Source: Pegethrix bostrychoides GSE-TBD4-15B (lineage in GTDB: Bacteria; Cyanobacteriota; Cyanobacteriia; Elainellales; Elainellaceae). Taken from it: a DNA stretch of 64,000 nt. The notes below the pieces were generated by a model. The model saw nothing but the letters and a program-made list of their open reading frames with translations, did not search any database and had not been told where the DNA came from. This document shows, in pieces, positions 1 to 7,858 of the stretch (position 1 is the stretch's first letter; each line of letters starts with the position of its first letter). The position numbers were made by a program, and so were the translations under genes. The stretch is from the NCBI GenBank assembly GCA_019359155.1, contig JAHHHV010000078.1:1-64000 (forward strand). Reading direction: 5' to 3'.

Positions 1-39
1 ACTCAAACAACCGACATTGTAAAAGTACCAAAAGCGCTC

Positions 40-56
40 CTAGACTGCTGGTCTAG
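40..56 (-). terminator. Hairpin downstream of the azoreductase gene
   Basis: A perfect 6-bp inverted repeat (CTAGAC / GTCTAG, 5-nt loop) lies about 55 bp past the azoreductase stop. Read on the minus strand it is followed by GAGCGCTTTT, which is only a weak U-tract, so it may be a terminator or a chance hairpin. Confidence 0.3.
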
Positions 57-111
57 CCTCTTGTGCTACGCAGCCTAGATGGATAAAGTCGAGCTAAGAA
101 ACGTTATGAAA

Positions 112-744
112 TCAGACTGCGACTAGGCTAGCGATTTGAGCCTGAGCTTTAGCAATTGACTCCGCCAGCTTTTGCCCGCCATACTCATCATTTTCCACAT
201 GAATAAACGTGATATCCGTGATGCCGATGAATCCAAACACAGTCACTAAATAAGGGTCGTGATGGTTCATCTGCTCGTAGCGTCCGCCGGGCTGAAAACC
301 AGAATCACCCCGCGCTTCGATCACAAACATCTTCTTGCCCAGCACCAGCGGCCTAAAGGCATTGCCCGACTCGCTTGGTTCAAATGCAACGGTACGCCCG
401 ACCCGCACAATCTGGTCAATGTATGCTTTAAATCCACTGGGAACGCTGAAGTTATACATCGGCACGCCGAATATATAGACATCAGCCGCCAAGAATTCAT
501 CAACGAGTAGATTGCTGAGGTGAATTGCCTCACGCAGTTCAGGCGTATGCTGGTCTGGCGGCATAAAAGCAGCGGCAATCCAGGGTTCGTCCACATGCGG
601 AACAGGATGATGCCCAATGTCGCGATAGGTGACAGTATCATGTGGATGCTGCTGCTTCCACTGCTCGATAAATTCTTGCGTCATGCGGCGAGAATGAGAG
701 CGCTCTCCTCTGGGACTCGCATCGATATGCAGTAAACGTGCCAT
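112..744 (-). CDS. azoR: FMN-dependent NADH-azoreductase
   Basis: A 210-residue flavodoxin-fold protein of the AzoR/AcpD family. These are cytoplasmic FMN enzymes that use NADH to reduce quinones and azo compounds in two-electron steps, usually as protection against electrophilic or quinone stress. The N-terminal strand and phosphate-binding turn (HIDASPRGERSHS) and the PMYNFSVPSGFKAYID segment around residues 96-110 are family signatures. Length is typical. The start is firm because AGGAGG lies 4 nt before the ATG. It is transcribed away from an AraC-type regulator at 886, and the spacing of about 140 bp suggests, without proving, that this regulator controls it. Confidence 0.93.
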   Translation of the reverse strand: MARLLHIDASPRGERSHSRRMTQEFIEQWKQQHPHDTVTYRDIGHHPVPHVDEPWIAAAFMPPDQHTPELREAIHLSNLLVDEFLAADVYIFGVPMYNFSVPSGFKAYIDQIVRVGRTVAFEPSESGNAFRPLVLGKKMFVIEARGDSGFQPGGRYEQMNHHDPYLVTVFGFIGITDITFIHVENDEYGGQKLAESIAKAQAQIASLVAV

Positions 745-885
745 ACGTCCTCCTAATTGATCACCCCCTCAGCTTAAGGAAGCACGGCAAATCCAGCTAT
801 CTAATTCCTGCGCCGCTATCAAAATCTGGCGATAAGTTTTCAGGCGGTGGGGGCCAGCCCTACCAAAACTGCCTACAATCGAGAG

Positions 886-1776
886 ATGAATTGGGTCTAC
901 AGTATGGAAACGCCTATTGTCCTGCCTGCTGAAACAAGCTGCCCGCCGCTCTTGTCTAGCCAAAGTCGAGGCTGGGACAACATCTTGGTTGAGCAATTTC
1001 AGCAGCTGTCTTCAGGGGAATGCAGAACGCATTACGATGGTGAACATGCGCTCTGTCTTTCACTTGCTGCGCGTCCAGTGCGGTTTCTGCAAATTAAGGG
1101 CGGCAAGACTCACAGGAGCCTGTACAGGAAAGGCGACATTTCGATGACCCCTGCCCAGATGCCGTTTTTTGCGCGCTGGGAGGGAGCGGATCACTATTTG
1201 CAGATTCGGATTGCCGCTCAGTTTATGCAGGATGTAGCCGCATCGCTGGCGATGAATCCAGATCGGCTAGAACTCCTGCCTGAGTTTCGGACTCGTGATC
1301 CGCAGATTGAGGCGATCGGCCTGATGCTGCTGACTGAACTCAAGCAGGAGAATCTGGGTGGCAGATTGTATATCGAATCACTGGCCAATATTCTGGCAGT
1401 TCACTTACTAAGACAGTATGCGACGACCAAGCCGGATCTGCCAGTTTACGAGGGTGGACTACCTGAGCGCCGGCTTTTGCAGGTGTTGGATTATATCCAG
1501 GCGCATCTGGAGCAAGAGATTAGGCTAGCTGATTTAGCGGCGCTGCTGGATATGAGTCAGTTCCACTTTAGCCATCTGTTTAAGCAGACAATGGGCACAT
1601 CGCCGTATCAGTATTTGCTCCAGCAGCGGATTGAACGCGCCAAGCAATTTTTGAAAGAGAGTGAGCACTCGATTCTGGAGATTGCCCTGCTCTGTGGATT
1701 CAATAGCCATAGTCATTTGAGCCAACAGTTTCGACGAATTACAGGTATAACGCCTAAAGCCTACAGAGCAAATTAA
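886..1776 (+). CDS. AraC-family transcriptional regulator
   Basis: A regulator of about 296 residues: an N-terminal sensing region (roughly 20-170) and a C-terminal double helix-turn-helix AraC domain (roughly 195-293). The latter has the typical LLDMSQFHFSHLFKQTMG first helix pair and the IALLCGFNSHSHLSQQFRR second pair, ending in GITPKAYR. The open frame extends upstream to a GTG at 847. I prefer the ATG at 886 because the conserved GWDNILVEQF segment of this cyanobacterial subfamily normally follows about 25-30 residues from the start; an ATG at 904 is also possible. No convincing Shine-Dalgarno decides between them. It is divergent from azoR, so local control of azoR is a reasonable inference. 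Confidence 0.88.
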   Translation: MNWVYSMETPIVLPAETSCPPLLSSQSRGWDNILVEQFQQLSSGECRTHYDGEHALCLSLAARPVRFLQIKGGKTHRSLYRKGDISMTPAQMPFFARWEGADHYLQIRIAAQFMQDVAASLAMNPDRLELLPEFRTRDPQIEAIGLMLLTELKQENLGGRLYIESLANILAVHLLRQYATTKPDLPVYEGGLPERRLLQVLDYIQAHLEQEIRLADLAALLDMSQFHFSHLFKQTMGTSPYQYLLQQRIERAKQFLKESEHSILEIALLCGFNSHSHLSQQFRRITGITPKAYRAN

Positions 1777-1861
1777 CCAGCTTCAGACATCTAGGCTCCT
1801 TGAGGTATCTGGCGATTGGTAACGGCTCAAAGCCCAGCTTTCATATTGATAATCTGGTACT

Positions 1862-1891
1862 CCCTCAAAGGCTATACAGAGCCTTTGAGGG
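1862..1891. terminator. Strong hairpin between convergent genes
   Basis: A perfect 12-bp inverted repeat (CCCTCAAAGGCT at 1862-1873, AGCCTTTGAGGG at 1880-1891) with a 6-nt loop lies 86 bp past the AraC stop and 27 bp past the haloperoxidase stop. No U-tract follows on either strand, so it is probably a bidirectional barrier or RNA 3' end stabiliser for two convergent genes rather than a classical intrinsic terminator. Confidence 0.6.
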
Positions 1892-1917
1892 CCGAACTCA
1901 GTAATCCTCACAGAGCA

Positions 1918-3675
1918 TCACAAGGCACTGCTGTTGGAATCGACAAGAACTCCATCGACTTTAATCCTGCCCTGCTGAATTTCTACGATCTTAGGTTGAC
2001 CATCTGTCTTGCGGCTGAAGGTGCGAAACTCAAATTTAGGGTGTTCCACCAAATCTACTGTAATATCCGCCAGGATTTGTGCCGCGATCGCTTCACCCAA
2101 TACCAGACTGCGAGTATTATCGGTGCGCCAGTGCACACCACCCATACTTCTTCCCATAGCTACGTTCATAGCTAGCTTGTTCAATTCGCCTTCAATCGTC
2201 ATGTTCCCAGCATCGATACGCTTACGGAACCCAAAGCCGCATTCGTCAACACCAGTAATGTAAGCCTTGAAAGGCTCAGGGTTGGCATAGGGATCTGATC
2301 TCTCCATCAAAGAGGCGATCGGCAACGGAACCACACTACCATCTTGGTGAACATCAAAAGTTTTAAAGTAGGCTTTCAGCACTGTGACACAGATGCCAGC
2401 AACGGTAGCGTGCCCCGCCCCATAGGCAGGATGAGCCGGACCTCCCGGGGTGAAAGCCATCGGGAGAAGCAAGGATGCTTCGCCACAATGCTTGTTCATC
2501 GCTTTCACAGCTTCCGCCGCCTCGGTTTGCGATACCCACTCAGGCAAACCATAACACCGTGTCACGCAATCTGCTCCAACTCCGATATTCTGGACATGAA
2601 CCAGCCCACCATAAGCTTCCGGGCGCAACCGGAGGTGAACCTGCCATTTCTGATTCCAAACAATCTTCAGCGCGCGAGTGGCAACTTCTGATACAAGGGC
2701 TAGAATGTGTGGGCCACCGAGCGTACCAAAACCAGCTTCACGGTCTTCCAAACGACCACCATCGCCATATGGATTCCCAGGTGTCCACCTTGCGCCTCCT
2801 GATAGTAGGAGCAAGGCTGCGTTGAAATAAGCTTGGTGGAGCGCGTCCTTATTTACGAAGCGCGCGAGGTCACGCATAGTGGAGATATATCGAACTTTAT
2901 CTTGATCTTCGTAGTAGTCTTCCCTAGCTTCGTTGGCGCGTGAATAAGCCAAGCCATCATCACCGTTCCCACTATTTTGTGCGTGCAGCCAACTGTTAAA
3001 ACTAGTGAGATAGTTCCTGCCCTTCCGGTATGGACGCTGCTTCTGATTGATGGTTTGTGTGCCAAAATTAGCGTTTCGAATGAAGAATTGGCTGACCAAA
3101 GGACCAATCTCTTCTCCTGGCAATCCAATGCGAAAAACATTTTGTGACGTAATCGGATTAAGGGTTCCGGATGCACCCGGAACATCAATTCCGGTTTTCA
3201 AATGACCTGCATCTCCAATATCCTGAACAGCCATCTGGAATTTGTCATTAATCTCGGCGGCGGCTTGGGCAACGGATGGATCCATTGCAAATTCATCAAA
3301 AGAAATATCTCTCAAAAGGGACATCCAGTAAAGCTCTGTGATCTCGGCTGCCGAAGTTACAGAGAGAACAGCGGGAGCTGGAGGCATGTCAAAGCCTACG
3401 GGATGACGGGTCAGGCGGTCATGAGCCAATCCCGCCTGTGGATTTACAAAAGCGGCAGGTTTTTCATTTGGAATGGGTGGGTTTTGCTGCACTGAGCCTT
3501 TGGGAACAGCAGCAAATTCCGCCGTTCCTTCTGTGGCTTTGACAAAAGTATCGAATGCAGCGCAATCAACCTCTCCGTACTGGTTGTGAGGCAGGGTCTT
3601 GTGGAAACTTCCCACGCCAACAATCTCTTCTTCGCCAACTTTGAATTTCCGAGTTGTATCACCGTTGTTTGCCAT
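1918..3675 (-). CDS. Vanadium-dependent haloperoxidase
   Basis: A 585-residue member of the vanadium haloperoxidase branch of the PAP2/acid-phosphatase fold. These enzymes use vanadate and H2O2 to oxidise halides to hypohalous species. The vanadate ligands known from algal bromoperoxidases are recognisable: Lys and Arg in KWQVHLRLRPE (about residue 340), the GAGHATVAG loop with the apical His (about 420), and Arg-x5-His in RSMGGVH (about 515). The usual Ser before Gly-His is Ala here. No signal peptide is evident. The start is supported by AGAGG 9 nt upstream. A GTACCC-TTGA-GGGTAC dyad sits about 55 bp upstream of the start. It is a monocistron with no related genes beside it. Whether it prefers bromide, iodide or chloride cannot be read from sequence. 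Confidence 0.9.
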   Translation of the reverse strand: MANNGDTTRKFKVGEEEIVGVGSFHKTLPHNQYGEVDCAAFDTFVKATEGTAEFAAVPKGSVQQNPPIPNEKPAAFVNPQAGLAHDRLTRHPVGFDMPPAPAVLSVTSAAEITELYWMSLLRDISFDEFAMDPSVAQAAAEINDKFQMAVQDIGDAGHLKTGIDVPGASGTLNPITSQNVFRIGLPGEEIGPLVSQFFIRNANFGTQTINQKQRPYRKGRNYLTSFNSWLHAQNSGNGDDGLAYSRANEAREDYYEDQDKVRYISTMRDLARFVNKDALHQAYFNAALLLLSGGARWTPGNPYGDGGRLEDREAGFGTLGGPHILALVSEVATRALKIVWNQKWQVHLRLRPEAYGGLVHVQNIGVGADCVTRCYGLPEWVSQTEAAEAVKAMNKHCGEASLLLPMAFTPGGPAHPAYGAGHATVAGICVTVLKAYFKTFDVHQDGSVVPLPIASLMERSDPYANPEPFKAYITGVDECGFGFRKRIDAGNMTIEGELNKLAMNVAMGRSMGGVHWRTDNTRSLVLGEAIAAQILADITVDLVEHPKFEFRTFSRKTDGQPKIVEIQQGRIKVDGVLVDSNSSAL

Positions 3676-4246
3676 AAGGTTAACCTCTTTGTTTGTTCAA
3701 GTATGTGAGACTTCCCGCACCTTTGGCGGTACCCTTGAGGGTACTTTCTATGGCTAAACAATTTTCACAATCAATTCTTGTGCCTCGCTTTTACTCAATG
3801 ATTGCGATAGCTTGGTTCTAAGCATCACAGACGATTCTTCAACTGCATCTCAGCAGAGAAAGGGAGCATGTCATCTTCTTAGGGAGAATAATTCATTCAG
3901 ATAGGCAGTCCGGTGTGTCAGGACTTGACGTTACTCAAGGGTGGAAATCGCCGCGATGATGTTCTAAACCCCATTATGCCAGTCAGCATTGTCACATCCG
4001 ATTGGGCATGAGCATAGCTGACATTCGCGCTGAGGCGTAAACAGCATAGCTCTAGGAGCTGATTTGTTCGCTAACCTTTACACCTAAAGTTTAGCCAAGC
4101 TTTCTGGCTCGAGGGGTTGCTTAAATACTTTTGACGGTGCAGACGTATCCGGCATTTATGCCTGTAGCATTTGTGTCTGTAATTATTGTGATCAAAAAAC
4201 GCTTAATTGGGGACTCACATGTTCCCGTTGGGCACGAGTTCCGGCT
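3676..4246. other. Long non-coding spacer upstream of the haloperoxidase gene
   Basis: A 571-bp interval with no convincing gene on either strand. It must contain the haloperoxidase promoter (minus strand) and the 3' end of the glycosyltransferase gene downstream. The only structure I see is the short GTACCC/GGGTAC dyad listed separately. Confidence 0.6.
3729..3744 (-). promoter_or_regulatory. Inverted repeat upstream of the haloperoxidase gene
   Basis: A perfect GTACCC-TTGA-GGGTAC palindrome lies 54-69 bp upstream of the haloperoxidase ATG. Its position and symmetry fit an operator, but no regulator is known and a 6-bp half-site can occur by chance. Confidence 0.25.
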
Positions 4247-5491
4247 TCAACGTGACCCAGAACTACTGGAGACTTGTCGCAGATGGCTAATCCGAGTTCG
4301 CAAATCGGTTATAGCCTGTTCAATTGGCACTTGGAGCCAACGCTGCTGCCAACGTCCTAGCTCAGCCTGACGTGCCTCGACGCGCTCATGCAGAACGCCA
4401 AACGAAACCGCCTGCTCCAGCTCAGATCCAAGCCAGTTCAAATCAACGCAAAGCCTTTCGGCCAGTTCTTGCAGCTCATCAAGCCGTAGCTGACCTTGCT
4501 GAACTGTCTGCCAAGCTTGTCGCAGCTCGCGTCGTGATTGTAGCCTTGTCTCGACCGCCAGCGCCGAATCCACTAGATAGGGCTGTCGTTGGTTCCCCAT
4601 CGCAGACCAGACGTGAAGCTGATTGGCCATACCGTTAGCAGTGCGACCCTGTTGTCTGGCCGAGGTTTTCACCCAAACTAGCGGGCTATGCCGAAACCGC
4701 GCCTCGACTCGCATCAAAGAACGATAGAATGCCACATCTTCAGGCGTGCGTACGGGCGGCATTCCGCCAGCTTTAGCATACATTTCAGCGGTGACGGCAA
4801 GGCTTGCGCCGCAGTGCTGATGATGACGCGGCAGGCAGTCAAACGGATCCGGGTCAAGATGAGACTCTAGCTCCACACAAAGGTAGCCATAGCCAATGGC
4901 TCGCAGGTAGCAGGCTCTGGTGTGAGGGTCGAGTCTAGCTCGGTCACAGCTTGCAGTCATAATTCTGCCGCTAACGCCATCTGCACCCCGATCAATTTCA
5001 TGCTGAATTGCTGCTAGCCAGGTTGGAGCCACGCAGGTGTCACCATCAGTGGAGGCAATAATTCCGCGCGGTTGCCGATTCGTGATCAGCCGATAGTAAG
5101 CTTCATCCATCAAGAGCTGCCGCACTCGCCCAATATAGGCATCTGCGGGAACAAAGCTGCGCTCTACGACATGTATCGGCATGCCGCACCGTTTCGCTGC
5201 CTGTCGCGCCAACGCTGCTGAGTTGTCCGTGCAGTTATTGGCTAGCACAATCACCTCGTATTTATTGGGATCAAGACGCTCCCCTTGCAGGTCATATTGC
5301 TGGTTCAGAGCAAACAGCGTCGCGCTAATGTGATCCGCCTCATTGCAAACTGGAACAATCACACAAATATTGCAGCATACGTCAGGGAGTATCTCAATTG
5401 ATAGAGGTGACGAGGGCGAAAAATCAATTTCTGAGCTTATTCCTGAGCGTACAGATTTCTCGGCAATTGCTGGCAAGCAACCACTTTGCAT
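4247..5491 (-). CDS. Family 2 glycosyltransferase
   Basis: A 414-residue GT-A fold glycosyltransferase. The catalytic domain spans roughly residues 40-280: nucleotide-sugar binding strand ICVIVPVCNEAD, an NNCTD loop, and the metal-binding STDGDT (DxD type) near residue 150. The PPVRTPEDVAFYRSL segment provides the acceptor-side ED motif typical of GT2 enzymes. The last 120 or so residues are helical and Gln/Glu/Arg-rich (probable coiled coil) with no recognised fold. No transmembrane segment, so probably cytoplasmic and membrane-peripheral. It stands alone, away from the polysaccharide cluster at 15-25 kb. Acceptor and donor sugars are unknown. Confidence 0.85.
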   Translation of the reverse strand: MQSGCLPAIAEKSVRSGISSEIDFSPSSPLSIEILPDVCCNICVIVPVCNEADHISATLFALNQQYDLQGERLDPNKYEVIVLANNCTDNSAALARQAAKRCGMPIHVVERSFVPADAYIGRVRQLLMDEAYYRLITNRQPRGIIASTDGDTCVAPTWLAAIQHEIDRGADGVSGRIMTASCDRARLDPHTRACYLRAIGYGYLCVELESHLDPDPFDCLPRHHQHCGASLAVTAEMYAKAGGMPPVRTPEDVAFYRSLMRVEARFRHSPLVWVKTSARQQGRTANGMANQLHVWSAMGNQRQPYLVDSALAVETRLQSRRELRQAWQTVQQGQLRLDELQELAERLCVDLNWLGSELEQAVSFGVLHERVEARQAELGRWQQRWLQVPIEQAITDLRTRISHLRQVSSSSGSR

Positions 5492-5948
5492 AAACTGAAG
5501 ACCTTATCCGAAACCTTATGAGCTGCGCGTTGAAACCGCAATTCTAAAGTTACCGATATGGGCGAGAGTAGCGATCTGCCTTCTGGATGATTTGTGAAAG
5601 CAGAGTGACTCATCTATTGAGTGGCTAATTCAATTCAGTAGAGTGCCCTGCTGCATTTTTGCCAATCGGCAGCTTTGCCCTAGCTGATTCTCATGAGTTA
5701 ATTTGACCCGCGCCAAAAACCTATGGCTCTCAAGCTTAAGCCTTACTTTATGCAAGATTTACGAATGAGCTGTCTAGAATAAGTCTTTGCGATTTAGAGA
5801 GATTTACCTACGCTAGCCCTGAGTTGAATGTGTTAAAAAGTACCCGTTGCTAGTATTCTCTTGGTATTTCCCAGTGCTGCCCCGCATTGATTGCCTGCCT
5901 AGAAGATCACCAACTCAGGTCTTGATTCACATTGTTGAGGTTACTAGT
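5492..5948. other. Non-coding spacer between divergent genes
   Basis: A 457-bp interval between the divergently read glycosyltransferase and PEP-CTERM genes. I see no RNA gene, repeat or convincing small ORF. It must hold both promoters. The only clear element is a GAGG Shine-Dalgarno about 11 nt before the PEP-CTERM ATG. Confidence 0.5.
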
Positions 5949-6587
5949 ATGTTTAACATTCGTTCACTCTCAGTCGCAGCGGGGCTAGCAGCCAGCCTGA
6001 TTACTCTGCCAGCGCTCGAAGTTAGCGCGGCTCCCAAACCATCAGCTCCCCCAGCTGCCTGCGCCAGTGGCTCTGTCTCTGCTTTTGGTCTTGGTAGCTT
6101 TACGAGCTGCAATGGCTCCAACTCAGGTAATGATGTCGGCGCACAAGGCGGTTTGACTAATTTGCTGGAAACTGGCATTTTTGGAGGCATCACGAGTGGC
6201 TGGTCGCTCCTAGAGAAAGTGGATCTTAGCGGTAACGCTGGAACAGGCAGCAACTTGAGCCTGAATCAAACCAGCGAGGGCGTTGGAAGCTGGAAAGTTG
6301 CAAGCGCCATCAAAAGCTCTTTTGTACTGAGTTTGAAAACCTCAACTTCGTGGAGTGCGTACTACTTTGACAACAGTGCCGGAAACGCAATCACTGAGGG
6401 GCTGTGGAATACCCTGGGTGTTTCGCTGGCTGGCAGCGGCAACAACGGCAAAGGTCTCTCTCACGCCACGATTTACGTTGCTCCAGAACCCGAAAAGCCA
6501 GTAGAAGTGCCAGAACCGGGACTCATGATGGCATTGGGTCTGACCACGCTGAGCGGGTTGGGATTGCTTAAGCGGAAGCAGGCATAG
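5949..6587 (+). CDS. Secreted PEP-CTERM anchor protein
   Basis: A protein of about 212 residues with a signal peptide (SLSVAAGLAASLITLPALEVSA), a low-complexity Ser/Gly/Asn-rich body, and a C-terminal PEP-CTERM sorting signal: VPEPG, a hydrophobic segment, then the basic tail KRKQA. Such proteins are exported, then recognised and processed at the PEP motif by an exosortase, and are often linked to extracellular polysaccharide. The open frame extends upstream to 5847, but only the ATG at 5949 gives a signal peptide at the N-terminus and has a GAGG ribosome site in front. Two cysteines in the mature N-terminal part could form a disulfide. No exosortase gene is in this window. Followed by a clear terminator. 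Confidence 0.88.
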   Translation: MFNIRSLSVAAGLAASLITLPALEVSAAPKPSAPPAACASGSVSAFGLGSFTSCNGSNSGNDVGAQGGLTNLLETGIFGGITSGWSLLEKVDLSGNAGTGSNLSLNQTSEGVGSWKVASAIKSSFVLSLKTSTSWSAYYFDNSAGNAITEGLWNTLGVSLAGSGNNGKGLSHATIYVAPEPEKPVEVPEPGLMMALGLTTLSGLGLLKRKQA

Positions 6588-6704
6588 CTCTGGGTTTAGA
6601 ACCATCGTCTTCGGCAGCGACCGTTGTGACTGTTGCAGCTTAACCGCTGTGACAAACTAAGAGAAGTTCTTAGCAGATATTCCTAGCAGATGGACAATGT
6701 TGGC

Positions 6705-6746
6705 GAGAGGGTCTGGAGTGCAAGCCACTTCTGCCCTCTCTTTTTT
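6705..6746 (+). terminator. Intrinsic terminator of the PEP-CTERM gene
   Basis: GAGAGGG (6705-6711) pairs with CCCTCTC (6734-6740); the interior AGTG/CACT can extend the stem, and six T residues follow directly. This is a classical rho-independent terminator 118 bp past the PEP-CTERM stop. Confidence 0.8.
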
Positions 6747-6795
6747 GTTTTGTAAGCTGCCATTTTGTATGCCACCATGCAGGCTGACGCTGTAG

Positions 6796-7092
6796 CTAAA
6801 TTATCCAGTAGCCATTTCTGCGCCAGTACTGCTCGCGGAGTGCCTGCTTAAGCTGTCCTTCTGTGATTAGCGCTGCTGACAGCAGCAGCTCGCCCAGTTT
6901 TCGACGCGGCTGCTGAGTTGGTGGCTGCTGCGCTAGAACAGCTTGAAGCTGAGCGGCTGAAATCCAGCGGTTGCGGATCAAAATCCAGCCTAATTTTGCC
7001 GAGTCGGGAGTGCTAGTGGCCAGAGTGTTAGTAGCCAGAGCGCTGGAGGAAGTTTCGGGGGAGGCCGGGAATGGAATGAGGGCTAGTAGCAT
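6796..7092 (-). CDS. Small protein with two MshEN-like repeats
   Basis: A 98-residue protein with two related 23-residue units, LGWILIRNRWISAAQLQAVLAQQ and LGELLLSAALITEGQLKQALREQ. They match the LGExLxxxGxIsxxQLxxALxxQ pattern of MshEN (GspE N-terminal) domains, which in other proteins bind c-di-GMP or act in pilus ATPases. The basic end YWRRNGYWII is distinctive. The N-terminal 30 residues are Ala/Thr/Ser-rich linker. It begins only 8 bp after the stop of the disrupted gene at 7101-7356, so the two were probably co-transcribed. No Shine-Dalgarno is visible; translational coupling is possible. Function unknown. Confidence 0.6.
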   Translation of the reverse strand: MLLALIPFPASPETSSSALATNTLATSTPDSAKLGWILIRNRWISAAQLQAVLAQQPPTQQPRRKLGELLLSAALITEGQLKQALREQYWRRNGYWII

Positions 7093-7100
7093 AAGTCGTT

Positions 7101-7356
7101 CTACAGAGAAGGAGCGGCTTGATTGCCGTATTGAATACTTACAAGCTTGGCCTCGATCAATTCCGGAATAAACTCCCGCTTCATCTCACCTTCGTCAATT
7201 TTGTGATGAGCGCAGAAAAGTCTGCTGGCTGAAAGCCAATGTCGTTCAGTCCACTTTGCAGCAGGTCGGGAACCAGCAGATTGTACTGTTGATCGACTGA
7301 TCGACGAGATCGACAGCATCCTCAAGGCGCAACGTCAGTGCGTACACCTGAGCCAC
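7101..7356 (-). pseudogene. Small gene broken by two frameshifts
   Basis: On the minus strand, three adjacent frames join into one coherent protein of about 82 residues. A GTG at 7356 starts MAQVYALTLRLEDAVDLVDQ. An 8-bp tandem duplication (GATCAGTC beside GATCAACA, about 7295) shifts the frame to QQYNLLVPDLLQSGLNDIGF and on to PADFSALITK. A one-base loss in an A-run (about 7200) shifts it again to IDEGEMKREFIPELIEAKLV, ending at TAG 7101. Removing 8 bp and adding 1 bp gives exactly 83 codons. I do not recognise the family. The A-run shift could be a sequencing error; the 8-bp duplication is less likely to be. Confidence 0.55.
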
Positions 7357-7362
7357 GATATA

Positions 7363-7418
7363 CCTACTGGCCAGCACCTACTGGCTATCACCTACTGGCC
7401 ATAATCTACTGGCCACCG
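7363..7418. repeat. 14-bp tandem repeat, four copies
   Basis: Four head-to-tail 14-bp units at 7363, 7377, 7391 and 7405 share the core CCTACTGGCC followed by a variable tetranucleotide. The array lies between the small secreted-protein gene, whose stop codon is inside the last unit, and the frameshifted gene. Confidence 0.8.
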
Positions 7419-7588
7419 CCCCAGCGCGGACGAGCCGAGGACTGCATCCAGCTAATCTGGATCGTCGGCTGGGCGGCTTGCCTCACCTGAGCAGATGGCT
7501 GGCAGGCCAAGAAGCCCCAGCCCAAAGTGGCTGCACTCACAATCATTGAGCTAACTAAAGCAAAACTCAAAGCAATATATAGACGCAT
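7406..7588 (-). CDS. Small putative secreted protein
   Basis: A 60-residue ORF with a convincing N-terminal signal or anchor segment (MRLYIALSFALVSSMIVSAA) followed by a short polar tail with one cysteine. Its stop codon lies inside the 14-bp tandem repeat, so the repeat may have truncated or extended the original C-terminus. No family recognised. It would be the first gene of the minus-strand small-gene run that continues to 6796. Support is limited to the signal-peptide-like composition. Confidence 0.4.
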   Translation of the reverse strand: MRLYIALSFALVSSMIVSAATLGWGFLACQPSAQVRQAAQPTIQISWMQSSARPRWGGGQ

Positions 7589-7858
7589 TGTGGTTTTCCA
7601 AAAGGCTACAAAGGGGGCTGTCTGCGCCTCTTGTCAGGGAGCGAAACCGCAGCCTGAAAGAAGAGAGGGTGGCTCAGCCTGCGGTGTATTCCACAGTTCA
7701 TTTGCCTGCGTAAACCGTTAGCCTTACCCTATTGATTAGGTTGCCGGATCCGTTTTGCCAGATTGACTCATTAGATGACTCATTAAAATACTCACTTTGG
7801 CTCAGTTGGTTTGGTCTAGAGATTTGCTCAGGGTTAGGACGTTCAGGGGTGCTTCAAC

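Noticed and set aside
847-885. GTG-initiated N-terminal extension of the AraC regulator
   Set aside because: The extra 13 residues are not typical of the family and no Shine-Dalgarno lies before the GTG; kept only as an alternative.
2092-2099. GCGATCGC (HIP1) palindromes here and at a few other places
   Set aside because: Only a handful occur, mostly in coding sequence, so they are not a meaningful feature of this window.
4131-4370. 79-codon plus-strand ORF overlapping the end of the family 2 glycosyltransferase
   Set aside because: It has no ribosome site and no coherent protein pattern, and half of it is antisense to a confident gene.
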